From NCBI GenBank assembly GCA_963803735.1, contig CAWDNV010000010.1:434001-498000 (forward strand): a stretch of 64,000 nt of DNA, given 5' to 3'. Under the pieces are notes generated by a model. It was given only the letters and a program-made list of their open reading frames with translations, was not told the DNA's origin and made no database searches. Position numbers and translations under genes: made by a program. Source of the DNA: Palsa-189 sp963803735. GTDB lineage: Bacteria > Acidobacteriota > Terriglobia > Acidiferrales > UBA7541. This document shows, piece after piece, positions 45,232-52,971 of this stretch (its first letter is position 1; each line of letters opens with the position of its first letter).

Positions 45232-45918
45232 GTGTGGAATCGCCTGATTTCTAGTGCTGCGGCCGTGGCGGCGATGCTGGCGCTCTCGCCCGCGACGCGC
45301 GGTCAAAATGCCGCGAACCCAGGACCTGTTCCGGACATTTCTGGTGTTTGGCAAGTGACAAAAAATCAGCCCAAGCCTTTTTTCCCCAACGGAGGCGCTC
45401 CTTTCAAACCTTGGGGAGAGGAGAAATTCAAGGCGGCCAACCCCGAAACCAACGATCCCAACCTAGGCTGTCTGCCGGAGGGAGTCCCGCGGTTCATGTT
45501 TGTGCCGCTCCCCATGGAAATTTTTCAGGTGCCTACGCGCGTCGTGATCATTCGCGAGGGCACACAGGTGATGCGTCAAATCTATATGAATCGGCAGCAC
45601 CGCGACGATTTGTACCCCACCTATTCGGGTGACTCCATTGGCAAATGGGAAGGTGACACGCTCGTTGTGGATACGATCGGTCTCAACGATAAGACCTGGC
45701 TTGACTCTGGCGGACTCCCCCATAGCGAAGCGCTGCACGTGGTGGAACACATCCGGCGCGTCGACCACGACACGCTCGTCGACGACGTGACGATCGAAGA
45801 CCCCATGGCATACACAAAACCTTTCACGGCTCAGCAAGTCTACAAATTGAAGCCGGCTTGGGAGATCCAGGAACTCGTCTGCAATGAGAATAACAAGTAC
45901 ACCTACCAGGGAAAATGA
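45232..45918 (+). CDS. Secreted protein of unknown function, cassette copy 2
   Basis: 228 aa from GTG 45232 (AGAGGAGGCTCCC upstream). Signal peptide SSAAAVAAMLALSPATRGQ, then PDISGVWQVTKNQPKPFFPN, RFMFVPLPMEIFQVPTRV, RQIYMNRQHRDDLYPTYSGD, IGKWEGDTLVVDTIGLNDKT and GGLPHSEALHVVEHIRRVD. Same length and order as the protein at 44048, so the two-gene cassette was duplicated in tandem. Function unknown. Confidence 0.7.
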   Translation: MWNRLISSAAAVAAMLALSPATRGQNAANPGPVPDISGVWQVTKNQPKPFFPNGGAPFKPWGEEKFKAANPETNDPNLGCLPEGVPRFMFVPLPMEIFQVPTRVVIIREGTQVMRQIYMNRQHRDDLYPTYSGDSIGKWEGDTLVVDTIGLNDKTWLDSGGLPHSEALHVVEHIRRVDHDTLVDDVTIEDPMAYTKPFTAQQVYKLKPAWEIQELVCNENNKYTYQGK

Positions 45919-45946
45919 CCGTACAACAGGAGAGGAGGGGCCGCAA

Positions 45947-46333
45947 ATGAGTAATAATCTGCGGGTTTTTCTGGTTACCGCTGTGCTTCTGCTGCTTTCG
46001 TTCGGAGGAGCGACATACGCTCATCACGCTACAGCGTCATTCGATATGACCACCTCGAGCACTGTGAAGGGCACCGTAACGGGCTTCGACTGGACCAATC
46101 CCCACGCCTATATTTATCTCGACGTCAAAGATGCGAAGGGCACCATTGAAAAGTGGAGCGTGGAAATGGGTACCATAGGCATGCTAGCCAGGGCCGGCTG
46201 GAGGAGAGATACGGTCAAGGCGGGCGACGAAATCACCGTCACCGGCAATCGCGCCAAGGACAGCAAGCCGTTCCTGCGTCTCATCAAGCTTGTCTTTGCC
46301 GATGGCCGCGAGCTTACTCAGAGCATCCAGTGA
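45947..46333 (+). CDS. DUF6152 family secreted protein, cassette copy 2
   Basis: 128 aa from ATG 45947, preceded by AGGAGGGG. Signal peptide FLVTAVLLLLSFGGATYA, then HHATASFDMTTSSTVKGTVT, GFDWTNPHAYIYLDVKDAKG, WSVEMGTIGMLARAGWRRDT and GDEITVTGNRAKD. Paralogue of 44769-45167. It lies 28 nt after the second 228-aa protein and upstream of the molybdenum hydroxylase, which may use or supply its partner. Confidence 0.8.
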   Translation: MSNNLRVFLVTAVLLLLSFGGATYAHHATASFDMTTSSTVKGTVTGFDWTNPHAYIYLDVKDAKGTIEKWSVEMGTIGMLARAGWRRDTVKAGDEITVTGNRAKDSKPFLRLIKLVFADGRELTQSIQ

Positions 46334-46461
46334 AGGCGGTGTAGCCGCTGAATGTAGTACGCCGGCAAATTTCCCCCGCCGATTTAGGTCAAAAGTTGTA
46401 AGCTAGGGGGCAGTTCTTAGCCGGAAACCCAAGGTCAAAACCGTCGAGAAAGGAAACTCGC

Positions 46462-46926
46462 ATGACGCGAATCTCGCTTCGAGTGAATAACCAATCTCGG
46501 GTTGTGGATACCGATCCCACCACCCCACTGTTGTACGTCTTGCGCGACGACCTCGAACTGCACGGCCCGCGCTTCGGCTGCGGCCTCGGCCAGTGCGGCG
46601 CGTGTACCGTCATCATGGACGGAAACGCCGTGCGCTCCTGCAGCATTCCCGTCAGCGGAGCGCAGAATCGCAGCATCACCACGCTCGAAGGCCTCGGCTC
46701 GCTTGAGCATCCTCACGCGCTGCAAACTGCCTTCATCGAAGAGCAGGCCGCGCAGTGCGGCTACTGCATGAACGGCATGATCATGGTTTCGAAGGTGCTC
46801 CTCGATAAAAATCCGCACCCCACCGACGATCAGATCAAGCAGGCGCTGAACGGAAATCTCTGCCGCTGCGGCAGCCACTTGCGCGTAATTCGCGCCGTGA
46901 AGCGCGCCGCCAGCGTGAAGGCGTGA
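46462..46926 (+). CDS. (2Fe-2S)-binding subunit of a molybdenum hydroxylase
   Basis: 154 aa. N-terminal ferredoxin domain with GCGLGQCGACTVIMDG (three Cys of cluster II) plus a fourth Cys (RSCSIPVS), and a helical [2Fe-2S] domain with QCGYCMNGMIM and GNLCRCGSHLRV. This is the small subunit of xanthine dehydrogenase/isoquinoline 1-oxidoreductase-type enzymes (CoxS/IorA). It passes electrons from Mo to an unknown acceptor. Its stop overlaps the region upstream of the large subunit, with AGGAGG between. Confidence 0.93.
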   Translation: MTRISLRVNNQSRVVDTDPTTPLLYVLRDDLELHGPRFGCGLGQCGACTVIMDGNAVRSCSIPVSGAQNRSITTLEGLGSLEHPHALQTAFIEEQAAQCGYCMNGMIMVSKVLLDKNPHPTDDQIKQALNGNLCRCGSHLRVIRAVKRAASVKA

Positions 46927-46937
46927 GGAGGACGAAC

Positions 46938-49229
46938 ATGAAAACGAAACTTTCCCGCAGGGAAGTTCTAAAGGGCTCGGGTGCGCTGGTTGTAAGCTTC
47001 AATCTTTTTGGCCCTGTCTCCCGCGCTATGGCGCAGCTCAGCGCCGGGCCGGATCTCGCCGGAGACCTCCAGGCGACTTCGCTCGATTCCTGGATCGCCA
47101 TCGGCCGCGACGGCATGGTCACGGTGTTCTCGAGCAAAGTGGATCTCGGCACAGGCGTGGAAACCGCATTGGGCCAGATCGTCGCCGACGAGCTCGACGT
47201 GCAGTTCAAGCAGATCAAGATGATCACCGGCGACACGACCACGGCGGTCGATCAGGGCATTACCGCTGGCAGCAGAACCATCGAACTTGCGGGTCCCCAA
47301 TTGCGTCATGCCGCGGCGGCAGCCCGGCAGGAGCTCTTGAAGCTTGCCTCCATGCGACTTAACGTTCCGGTTTCGCAGCTCACTGTCACCGATGGCGTGG
47401 TCAGTGTAATGGGCAATGGCCATAAGGTTTCCTACGCCAATCTGATCGGCGGCAAGAAGTTCAACGTGACGATTCCCGCTACCGGCAACGGCTGGGGCTT
47501 AAAAGTGGCGCCGGATGTTCCGGTGAAAGATCCGAAAGACTATAAGGTCGTGGGCAAGAAGCAGGATCGCGTCGATCTGCCTCCGAAATTCACGGCGCAA
47601 TTCACCTACGTGCAGGACGTTCGCGTTCCCGGAATGCTGCACGGCCGCGTCGTTCGCCCGCCCACAGTTACCGCCAAGTCGGCCAGCATTGACGAAGATT
47701 CCATCAAGAACATTCCCGGCATAGTTAAAGTTGTACATGAAGGTAGCTTCGTCGGCGTCGTGGCGCAAACGGAGTGGGCTGCGATCCAGGCCGCCAAGGC
47801 GCTCAAGGTCACCTGGACGGCCCCGGAAACGAAGATGCCCGCCAATCCCGACGCCGTCTACGATTATCTGAAGAATACCAAGGGCTTCGCGCAACGGCCG
47901 GGAATGCAACCTCGCGGAGATGTGGACGCGGCGCTCGCGCAGGGGAGCAAAACCTTCGAACAAACCTACCGCTGGCCCTTCCAGATGCACGGCATGCTCG
48001 CGCCTTCCGCTGCCATTGCGGACGTGCGGAGCGATAAAGTGACCATCTGGGCGCCCTCGCAGGGAATCTTCGACACGCGCAAGCGCGTTTCCGATCTCTT
48101 GGGCATCCCGGAGAACAAGATTCAGGTCCTCTACCGAGAAGCCTCCGGCTGCTACGGTCGCCTCGGGACTGACGACGCCGCCGAAGACGCCGTGGTCATG
48201 TCACGCGCGGTCGGCAAGCCGGTGCGCGTGCAATGGATGCGCGAAGATGAGCACGGCTGGGAGCCCAAGGGCCCGGCGCAGTTGCTTACCGTCCGCGCGG
48301 CCGTGGACGCGAGCGGCAAAGTCACAGCTTGGGATTTCTTTGATCGCAGCTTCCCGTGGACTGAGGCGAACGGAATCCCGCTGGTCACTTCGCGCCAAGT
48401 CGGGCTTAAGGCCAACGGCCAGGGCGCCTCGAATGGCGTCGGAGGCGGCGGCGACACCTACACTTTCGATAATCAGCGCATCGTCGCGTCCTCCATTCCC
48501 TGGGTGCAGCCCGATCCGACGCCGCTGCGCACTTCGCCGCTGCGTGCGCCGGGTGATTTGGCCCGCATGTTCGCGAGCGAATCCTTTATGGATGAGTTGG
48601 CCGCCGCGCAGGGGGTGGACGCCCTGCAGTTCCGCATGCGCTACGCCTCGAATAATAAGAGAGCCACGGACGCGCTTGCGGCCGTCTCCAAGCTGGCCGA
48701 TTGGCAGGCGCGACCGGCGCCGGCATCACCGTCGAGCGGCAACATTGCCACAGGACGGGGCGTCGCCATAAGCGCCCGCTCCAACTCCGTGGTCGCCGTT
48801 ACCGCCGAAGTCGAAGTCGATAAATCGACAGGCGAGGTGACGGTCAAGAAAGTCTGCGTCGCGCACGATTGCGGGTTGATCATCAATCCCGACGGCTTGA
48901 AGAATCAGATCGAGGGCAACGTCATCCAGGGCACGAGCCGCGCGCTCATGGAAGAGGTAAAGTTCGATTCGTCCGGAATCAAGAATCTCGATTGGGTGAG
49001 CTACCCGATTCTGCGGTACGAGAAGATTCCGCAGATCGACATCACATTGATCGATCGGCCGGAGATGCCTGCGCTTGGCGGCGGCGAGCCTTCGATTGGC
49101 CCCGTTCCCGCGGCCATCGCCAACGCCATCTTCGACGCCACCGGCGGTCGCCTGCGCGAGGCTCCGTTCACGCCGCAGCGCGTGCTAAACGCGATGCGCG
49201 CCGGCGTCACCACCACCCAGCGCGCCTGA
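46938..49229 (+). CDS. Molybdopterin-binding large subunit, isoquinoline 1-oxidoreductase beta type
   Basis: 763 aa from ATG 46938 (GAGGAGG 7 nt upstream). A Tat-like signal (KLSRREVLKGSGALVVSFNL) suggests export with the cofactor already inserted. The Mo domain follows: FSSKVDLGTGVETALGQIVA, GMLHGRVVRPP, PFQMHGMLAPS, REASGCYGRLGTDDAAEDAV, RSPLRAPGDLARMFASES-like segment (TSPLRAPGDLARM) and GGGEPSIGPVPAAIANAI with the Glu that activates water. There is no FAD subunit, as in two-component IorAB enzymes. Substrate unknown; likely an N-heterocycle or aldehyde. Confidence 0.9.
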   Translation: MKTKLSRREVLKGSGALVVSFNLFGPVSRAMAQLSAGPDLAGDLQATSLDSWIAIGRDGMVTVFSSKVDLGTGVETALGQIVADELDVQFKQIKMITGDTTTAVDQGITAGSRTIELAGPQLRHAAAAARQELLKLASMRLNVPVSQLTVTDGVVSVMGNGHKVSYANLIGGKKFNVTIPATGNGWGLKVAPDVPVKDPKDYKVVGKKQDRVDLPPKFTAQFTYVQDVRVPGMLHGRVVRPPTVTAKSASIDEDSIKNIPGIVKVVHEGSFVGVVAQTEWAAIQAAKALKVTWTAPETKMPANPDAVYDYLKNTKGFAQRPGMQPRGDVDAALAQGSKTFEQTYRWPFQMHGMLAPSAAIADVRSDKVTIWAPSQGIFDTRKRVSDLLGIPENKIQVLYREASGCYGRLGTDDAAEDAVVMSRAVGKPVRVQWMREDEHGWEPKGPAQLLTVRAAVDASGKVTAWDFFDRSFPWTEANGIPLVTSRQVGLKANGQGASNGVGGGGDTYTFDNQRIVASSIPWVQPDPTPLRTSPLRAPGDLARMFASESFMDELAAAQGVDALQFRMRYASNNKRATDALAAVSKLADWQARPAPASPSSGNIATGRGVAISARSNSVVAVTAEVEVDKSTGEVTVKKVCVAHDCGLIINPDGLKNQIEGNVIQGTSRALMEEVKFDSSGIKNLDWVSYPILRYEKIPQIDITLIDRPEMPALGGGEPSIGPVPAAIANAIFDATGGRLREAPFTPQRVLNAMRAGVTTTQRA

Positions 49230-49246
49230 CCGTTACGTGGCCGGAA

Positions 49247-49560
49247 GTGGTAACGAGGACATTCCGCTCGGTTGGCGGATGGCTAATCTCAATCGGCTGT
49301 GTTTGGTTTATTTTTGCTTTCTTCGGTCTGCCGCCCTCTTAATCCTTTTACTCTGGTTCAGGTTGCCAGAGGGGACTTACAGAGTAGTTTATCCAGCCGA
49401 ATTCGTAATTTCGGCGGCGATGGTCGCCGCGGGTATACTCCTTCGCCGGAGTGCAGTCCGAAAGCTATCATTTACCGACTACATCATTGCCTTGGCGGGC
49501 ACGTCCATCGCGGTCGTCGCCGTCTATACTCTTTACGGCTGGATACGCCTGCCAAAGTGA
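49247..49560 (+). pseudogene. Small membrane protein paralogue, interrupted by a -1 frameshift
   Basis: Read from GTG 49247 the frame gives TRTFRSVGGWLISIGCVWFI (about 30 residues), then stops near 49342. The other frame continues with LLLWFRLPEGTYRVVYPAEF, MVAAGILLRRSAVRKLSF, TDYIIALAG and YGWIRLPK. Joining the two gives a close paralogue of the intact gene at 51195 (ISIGGWLVAIGCVWF, RRSAVGKLSLTDYII, YGWIRLPK). One base is missing near 49335-49345. It is either a decayed copy or a sequencing slip. Confidence 0.6.
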
Positions 49561-49592
49561 CCTAATTGTACGAAACGAAGAGGGGGATACTG

Positions 49593-51149
49593 ATGAAGAC
49601 GATAGCCGTCATCGCATTGGGCATTCTGCTGGGCGGACTCACGTATGTGGCCGGCAGCGTCAGCGCGGACGCGCCGCCTGCGGCCCACGCTGCCGACGCG
49701 GCGGCCTGTGCGCGGCTGTCTTCGCTCAAGCTGCCAGACGCGACCATCAACTCAGCGCAAGTCGTCTCTGCGGCGCACTTCCAGCCTCCGACAGGCGCAA
49801 GTGGCGCGCCAGAAGGCTTCGCCGATCTCCCCGCATTCTGCCGCGTGGAGTTGACCATCAAGCCATCGCCCGATTCCGACATCAAATCCGAAACCTGGCT
49901 GCCGCTTTCCGGCTGGAACGGCAAATTTCAGGAGGTCGGCAACGGCGGCTGGAATGGCTTTATCCAATATCCGGCGCTCGCGGCCGCGCTGCGTAAAGGA
50001 TACGCAACCGCGTCCACCGACACCGGCCACGCGGGAGACACGGCGAGCTTCGCGCCCGGCCATCCCGAGAAGCTGATCGATTTCGGCTATCGCGCTGTGC
50101 ACGAGACGGCCCTGCGCGGCAAAACCATCGTGGCCGCGCTCTATAGCGCGCCGCCGCAGCTTTCGTATTTCACCGGCTGTTCGGGCGGAGGCCGGCAGGC
50201 GTTCATGGAAGCACAGCGCTATCCCGACGATTTCGAAGGCATCATCGCCGGCGATCCCGGTTATGACCGCGCCGCCGAGAGCCTTCAGCTGATCGCCGCC
50301 GCGCAGGCCACGCACAAGGACGCGGCCAGCTTTATTCCCAAAGAGAAATTTGCCGTGCTGCACCAGGCCGCGCTCGATGCCTGCGACGCGCTCGACGGCA
50401 TCAAGGATGGCATCATCAATAATCCGCTGCGCTGCAAATTCGATCCGGCGGTAACGCAGTGCAAAGGCGAGGATGCGCCGAGCTGCCTGACGGCGCCTCA
50501 AGTAGAAGCGGCCAAATCACTCTACGCGCCTGTCGTTGATCCCAGGAGCGGCAAGGAAATTTTCCCCGGCTTCGAGCCCGGCACGGAACTGCGCTTCGCG
50601 AATACGACCGGTGTGCCCCGGCCGCTGGGCATGGCCGACGAGACGTTCAAGTACACCGTCTTCAATGATCCGAACTGGGATTTCCGCACGCTCGATATCG
50701 GCAAAGACATCGTGCGCGCGCACAAAACCGATAACGGCATCGTCAGCGCGACTTCAACCAATTTGAAGCCGTACGTCAGCCGCGGATCGAAGCTGATCAT
50801 CTATCACGGCTGGGCCGATCAGAATGTCGCCCCGCTATCGTCGGTGAACTATTACAACGAACTGATCCAAGTTCTGGGGAAAAAGACCGTCGAAGATTCC
50901 GTGCGGCTCTACATGGCGCCCGGCATGGGACACTGCGCCGGCGGCGAAGGTCCCAGCGTCTTCGACACGTTGACGCCGCTCGAGCAATGGCGCGAGCACG
51001 GCGTCGCCCCCAAAGAGATCGTTGCCTCGCAGATGGCGGAAGGCAAAATAATCCGCACGCGCCCGCTCTGCCCTTATCCTCAAGAGGCGCAGTACAAAGG
51101 CACCGGCAGCACCGACCAGGCCGAAAACTTCATCTGCCATCTGCCGTAG
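49593..51149 (+). CDS. Tannase/feruloyl-esterase family secreted esterase
   Basis: 518 aa from ATG 49593 (AGGGGG upstream). Signal peptide KTIAVIALGILLGGLTYVAG. The alpha/beta-hydrolase catalytic elements are LSYFTGCSGGGRQAFMEAQR (nucleophile Ser in GCSGGGR), a lid domain with several Cys, the acid region LIIYHGWADQNVAPLSSVN (Asp) and MAPGMGHCAGGEGPS (His). Tannases and feruloyl esterases cleave aromatic carboxylic esters of plant polyphenols. This fits the oxidoreductases nearby. Cys placement (ACARLSS, CRVELT, CDALDG, CKFD) fits conserved disulfides of the family. Confidence 0.88.
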   Translation: MKTIAVIALGILLGGLTYVAGSVSADAPPAAHAADAAACARLSSLKLPDATINSAQVVSAAHFQPPTGASGAPEGFADLPAFCRVELTIKPSPDSDIKSETWLPLSGWNGKFQEVGNGGWNGFIQYPALAAALRKGYATASTDTGHAGDTASFAPGHPEKLIDFGYRAVHETALRGKTIVAALYSAPPQLSYFTGCSGGGRQAFMEAQRYPDDFEGIIAGDPGYDRAAESLQLIAAAQATHKDAASFIPKEKFAVLHQAALDACDALDGIKDGIINNPLRCKFDPAVTQCKGEDAPSCLTAPQVEAAKSLYAPVVDPRSGKEIFPGFEPGTELRFANTTGVPRPLGMADETFKYTVFNDPNWDFRTLDIGKDIVRAHKTDNGIVSATSTNLKPYVSRGSKLIIYHGWADQNVAPLSSVNYYNELIQVLGKKTVEDSVRLYMAPGMGHCAGGEGPSVFDTLTPLEQWREHGVAPKEIVASQMAEGKIIRTRPLCPYPQEAQYKGTGSTDQAENFICHLP

Positions 51150-51194
51150 TGATTGCCGCGTCGCGTCGCAAGCCTTTAGAACCGGACACCGCTA

Positions 51195-51506
51195 GTGACC
51201 AAAGAGAAGTTCATCTCCATCGGCGGATGGCTAGTCGCGATCGGTTGCGTTTGGTTTGTCTTCGATTTTGTGTGGCCGCCGCTTGTCGTGTTCTTCAGTT
51301 GGTTCAACCTACCCGAAGCTTTTTCCCGCATACTCCTCCCAGCGGAATTCGCGACGTCGGCAACACTATTAGCTGTCGGCATACTCCTGCGCCGAAGCGC
51401 GGTCGGAAAACTATCGCTTACTGACTACATCATCGTGTTATTCGGGGCGTCCATCCCAGTGCTTGCGGTTTTCAGTCTCTACGGCTGGATACGCCTGCCG
51501 AAGTAA
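51195..51506 (+). CDS. Small membrane protein, three helices
   Basis: 103 aa from GTG 51195. Segments ISIGGWLVAIGCVWFVFDFV, LPAEFATSATLLAVGILL and DYIIVLFGASIPVLAVFSLY are hydrophobic, with a positive-inside RRSAVGK loop. Intact paralogue of the broken gene at 49247. The pair flanks the tannase-like gene. No family or function recognised. Confidence 0.6.
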   Translation: MTKEKFISIGGWLVAIGCVWFVFDFVWPPLVVFFSWFNLPEAFSRILLPAEFATSATLLAVGILLRRSAVGKLSLTDYIIVLFGASIPVLAVFSLYGWIRLPK

Positions 51507-51816
51507 TCCAATTAGCTTGGCATTTGCGGCGACTAAACGCTATGTAGCCCACCCTTTCCGCAGACCGGGGTCCCCAAGACACGCCTCTCGAGCGCGAGCA
51601 CTCGCGCGGCAAAAAAAAGTCGCGTCGATTGGGGTGGTAGGAAAGGGTGGGGATTTTGTGGCGATTCATCGCGGGCGATCAGGACAGACAGTGACGCTGG
51701 GGAACAAGCCCCAGCCTTTGCTGGGACCCGCAAAGGCGGGACTACAAAACGGCGCGGACGCAATGATTTGCGGCTGTTGATACGATTCGATAGAATGAAG
51801 GCTCCGCAACTGAAAA
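51507..51816. other. Intergenic region with a long dispersed hairpin repeat
   Basis: 310 bp. 51545-51660 is a long hairpin repeat: CCCACCCTTTCC (51548-51559) pairs with GGAAAGGGTGGG (51640-51651), and inside, CCCCAA pairs with TTGGGG. Related copies at about 62640-62682 and 62785-62855. No gene was seen; the downstream promoter is not recognised. Confidence 0.6.
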
Positions 51817-52965
51817 ATGACGGCCTCCGACACTTCTATCCTCGTCTACGATAGCAGCGACGAATACCGCCCCGAACCCATACCCGAGCCGCAGGCGCCA
51901 GCCTGGCGCGACGGCAGCGTTCGCATCGGCATTCACACTTCGATTGCCGGGGGTTTTGCCGGCTCGCTCGAGAGCGCCTCGAAACTCGGTTGCAATGCGC
52001 TGCAAATTTTCTCGACCAGCCCGCGCATGTGGCCGCGTGTCGGCGCACGCATCGCGGAAATCGACGCCGCAGAGTTTCGCGCCAAGCGCGCCGAACTCGG
52101 CCTTGGCCCGCTGGTAATCCACGCCAATTACCTGATCAATCTGGCGACATCCGATCCGGTGATGCGCGTCCGTTCGATTCAGGCATATCACGATGAAATC
52201 GTGCGCGCGCTCGCGCTGGGCGCCGATTACCTCGTCGTGCATCCCGGATCTTGTTGTGGGACAACGCCGGGCCGCGACAAAACCCTGGCGCAAGCCATTC
52301 GTGACGTGGCCCAGGCTCTGCGCCAGGCCGCGCGTGGCGTGCGCCTCTGCGCCGCATTCGGCGATCTCCGCGATTGCCGCCTACGCCTGCTGCTCGAAAA
52401 CACTTCCGGCATGGGCATGGCCATCGGCTCGCGCTTCGAAGAACTAAAAGCGATCATGGACGCCGCACCCGAGCTTCCGCTGGGCATTTGCCTCGATACC
52501 GCGCACGCCTTCCACGCCGGCTACGAGATTCATACCGAAGCTGGTCTCGCGCAGACGATTGCCGCGCTCGACCGCACCGTGGGCCTCGGGCGCGTCGCGG
52601 TCCTGCACGTGAACGACTCCAAGACGCCGTTTGCTTCGCGCGTCGACCGCCACGACCACATCGGCTGCGGCCATATCGGGAAAGGGAAGTCTGGCCTCGA
52701 AGCATTCCGCCGCATCCTGAAGCATCCCAGCCTATCGGCCAGCGCAGCCGCCGGCCGCCCCGGACGCGCGTTTCTTCTCGAAACGCCCATCGACGCGCCC
52801 GGCGACGATCGCCGCAACGTGCGCCGCCTGTGGGACCTCGTCGGCATCCCGGTGAAGCAAGCTCCTCATGCGCAGAACGGCTTTAGCATGAAGCCGCGCA
52901 CTCGGCGTGTCTCGCGCAGCAATGCAAAATCGAGCCGGAAACCCGTGCTCGCATCCAAAGGCTGA
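51817..52965 (+). CDS. nfo: Deoxyribonuclease IV (AP endonuclease family 2)
   Basis: 382 aa; extensions at both ends relative to the usual 280-aa Nfo. Core: GIHTSIAGGFAGSLESASKL, LQIFSTSPRMW, LVIHANYLINLATSDP, DYLVVHPGSCCG, RLLLENTSGMGMAIGSRFEE, ICLDTAHAFHAGYEI, VLHVNDSKTPFASRVDRHDH and FLLETPI. These supply the three-zinc cluster (His, Asp and Glu residues) that cuts at abasic sites. The C-terminal 40 residues are basic (TRRVSRSNAKSSRK) and not part of the family. It ends 6 nt before leuS. Confidence 0.9.
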   Translation: MTASDTSILVYDSSDEYRPEPIPEPQAPAWRDGSVRIGIHTSIAGGFAGSLESASKLGCNALQIFSTSPRMWPRVGARIAEIDAAEFRAKRAELGLGPLVIHANYLINLATSDPVMRVRSIQAYHDEIVRALALGADYLVVHPGSCCGTTPGRDKTLAQAIRDVAQALRQAARGVRLCAAFGDLRDCRLRLLLENTSGMGMAIGSRFEELKAIMDAAPELPLGICLDTAHAFHAGYEIHTEAGLAQTIAALDRTVGLGRVAVLHVNDSKTPFASRVDRHDHIGCGHIGKGKSGLEAFRRILKHPSLSASAAAGRPGRAFLLETPIDAPGDDRRNVRRLWDLVGIPVKQAPHAQNGFSMKPRTRRVSRSNAKSSRKPVLASKG

Positions 52966-52971
52966 GGCATC

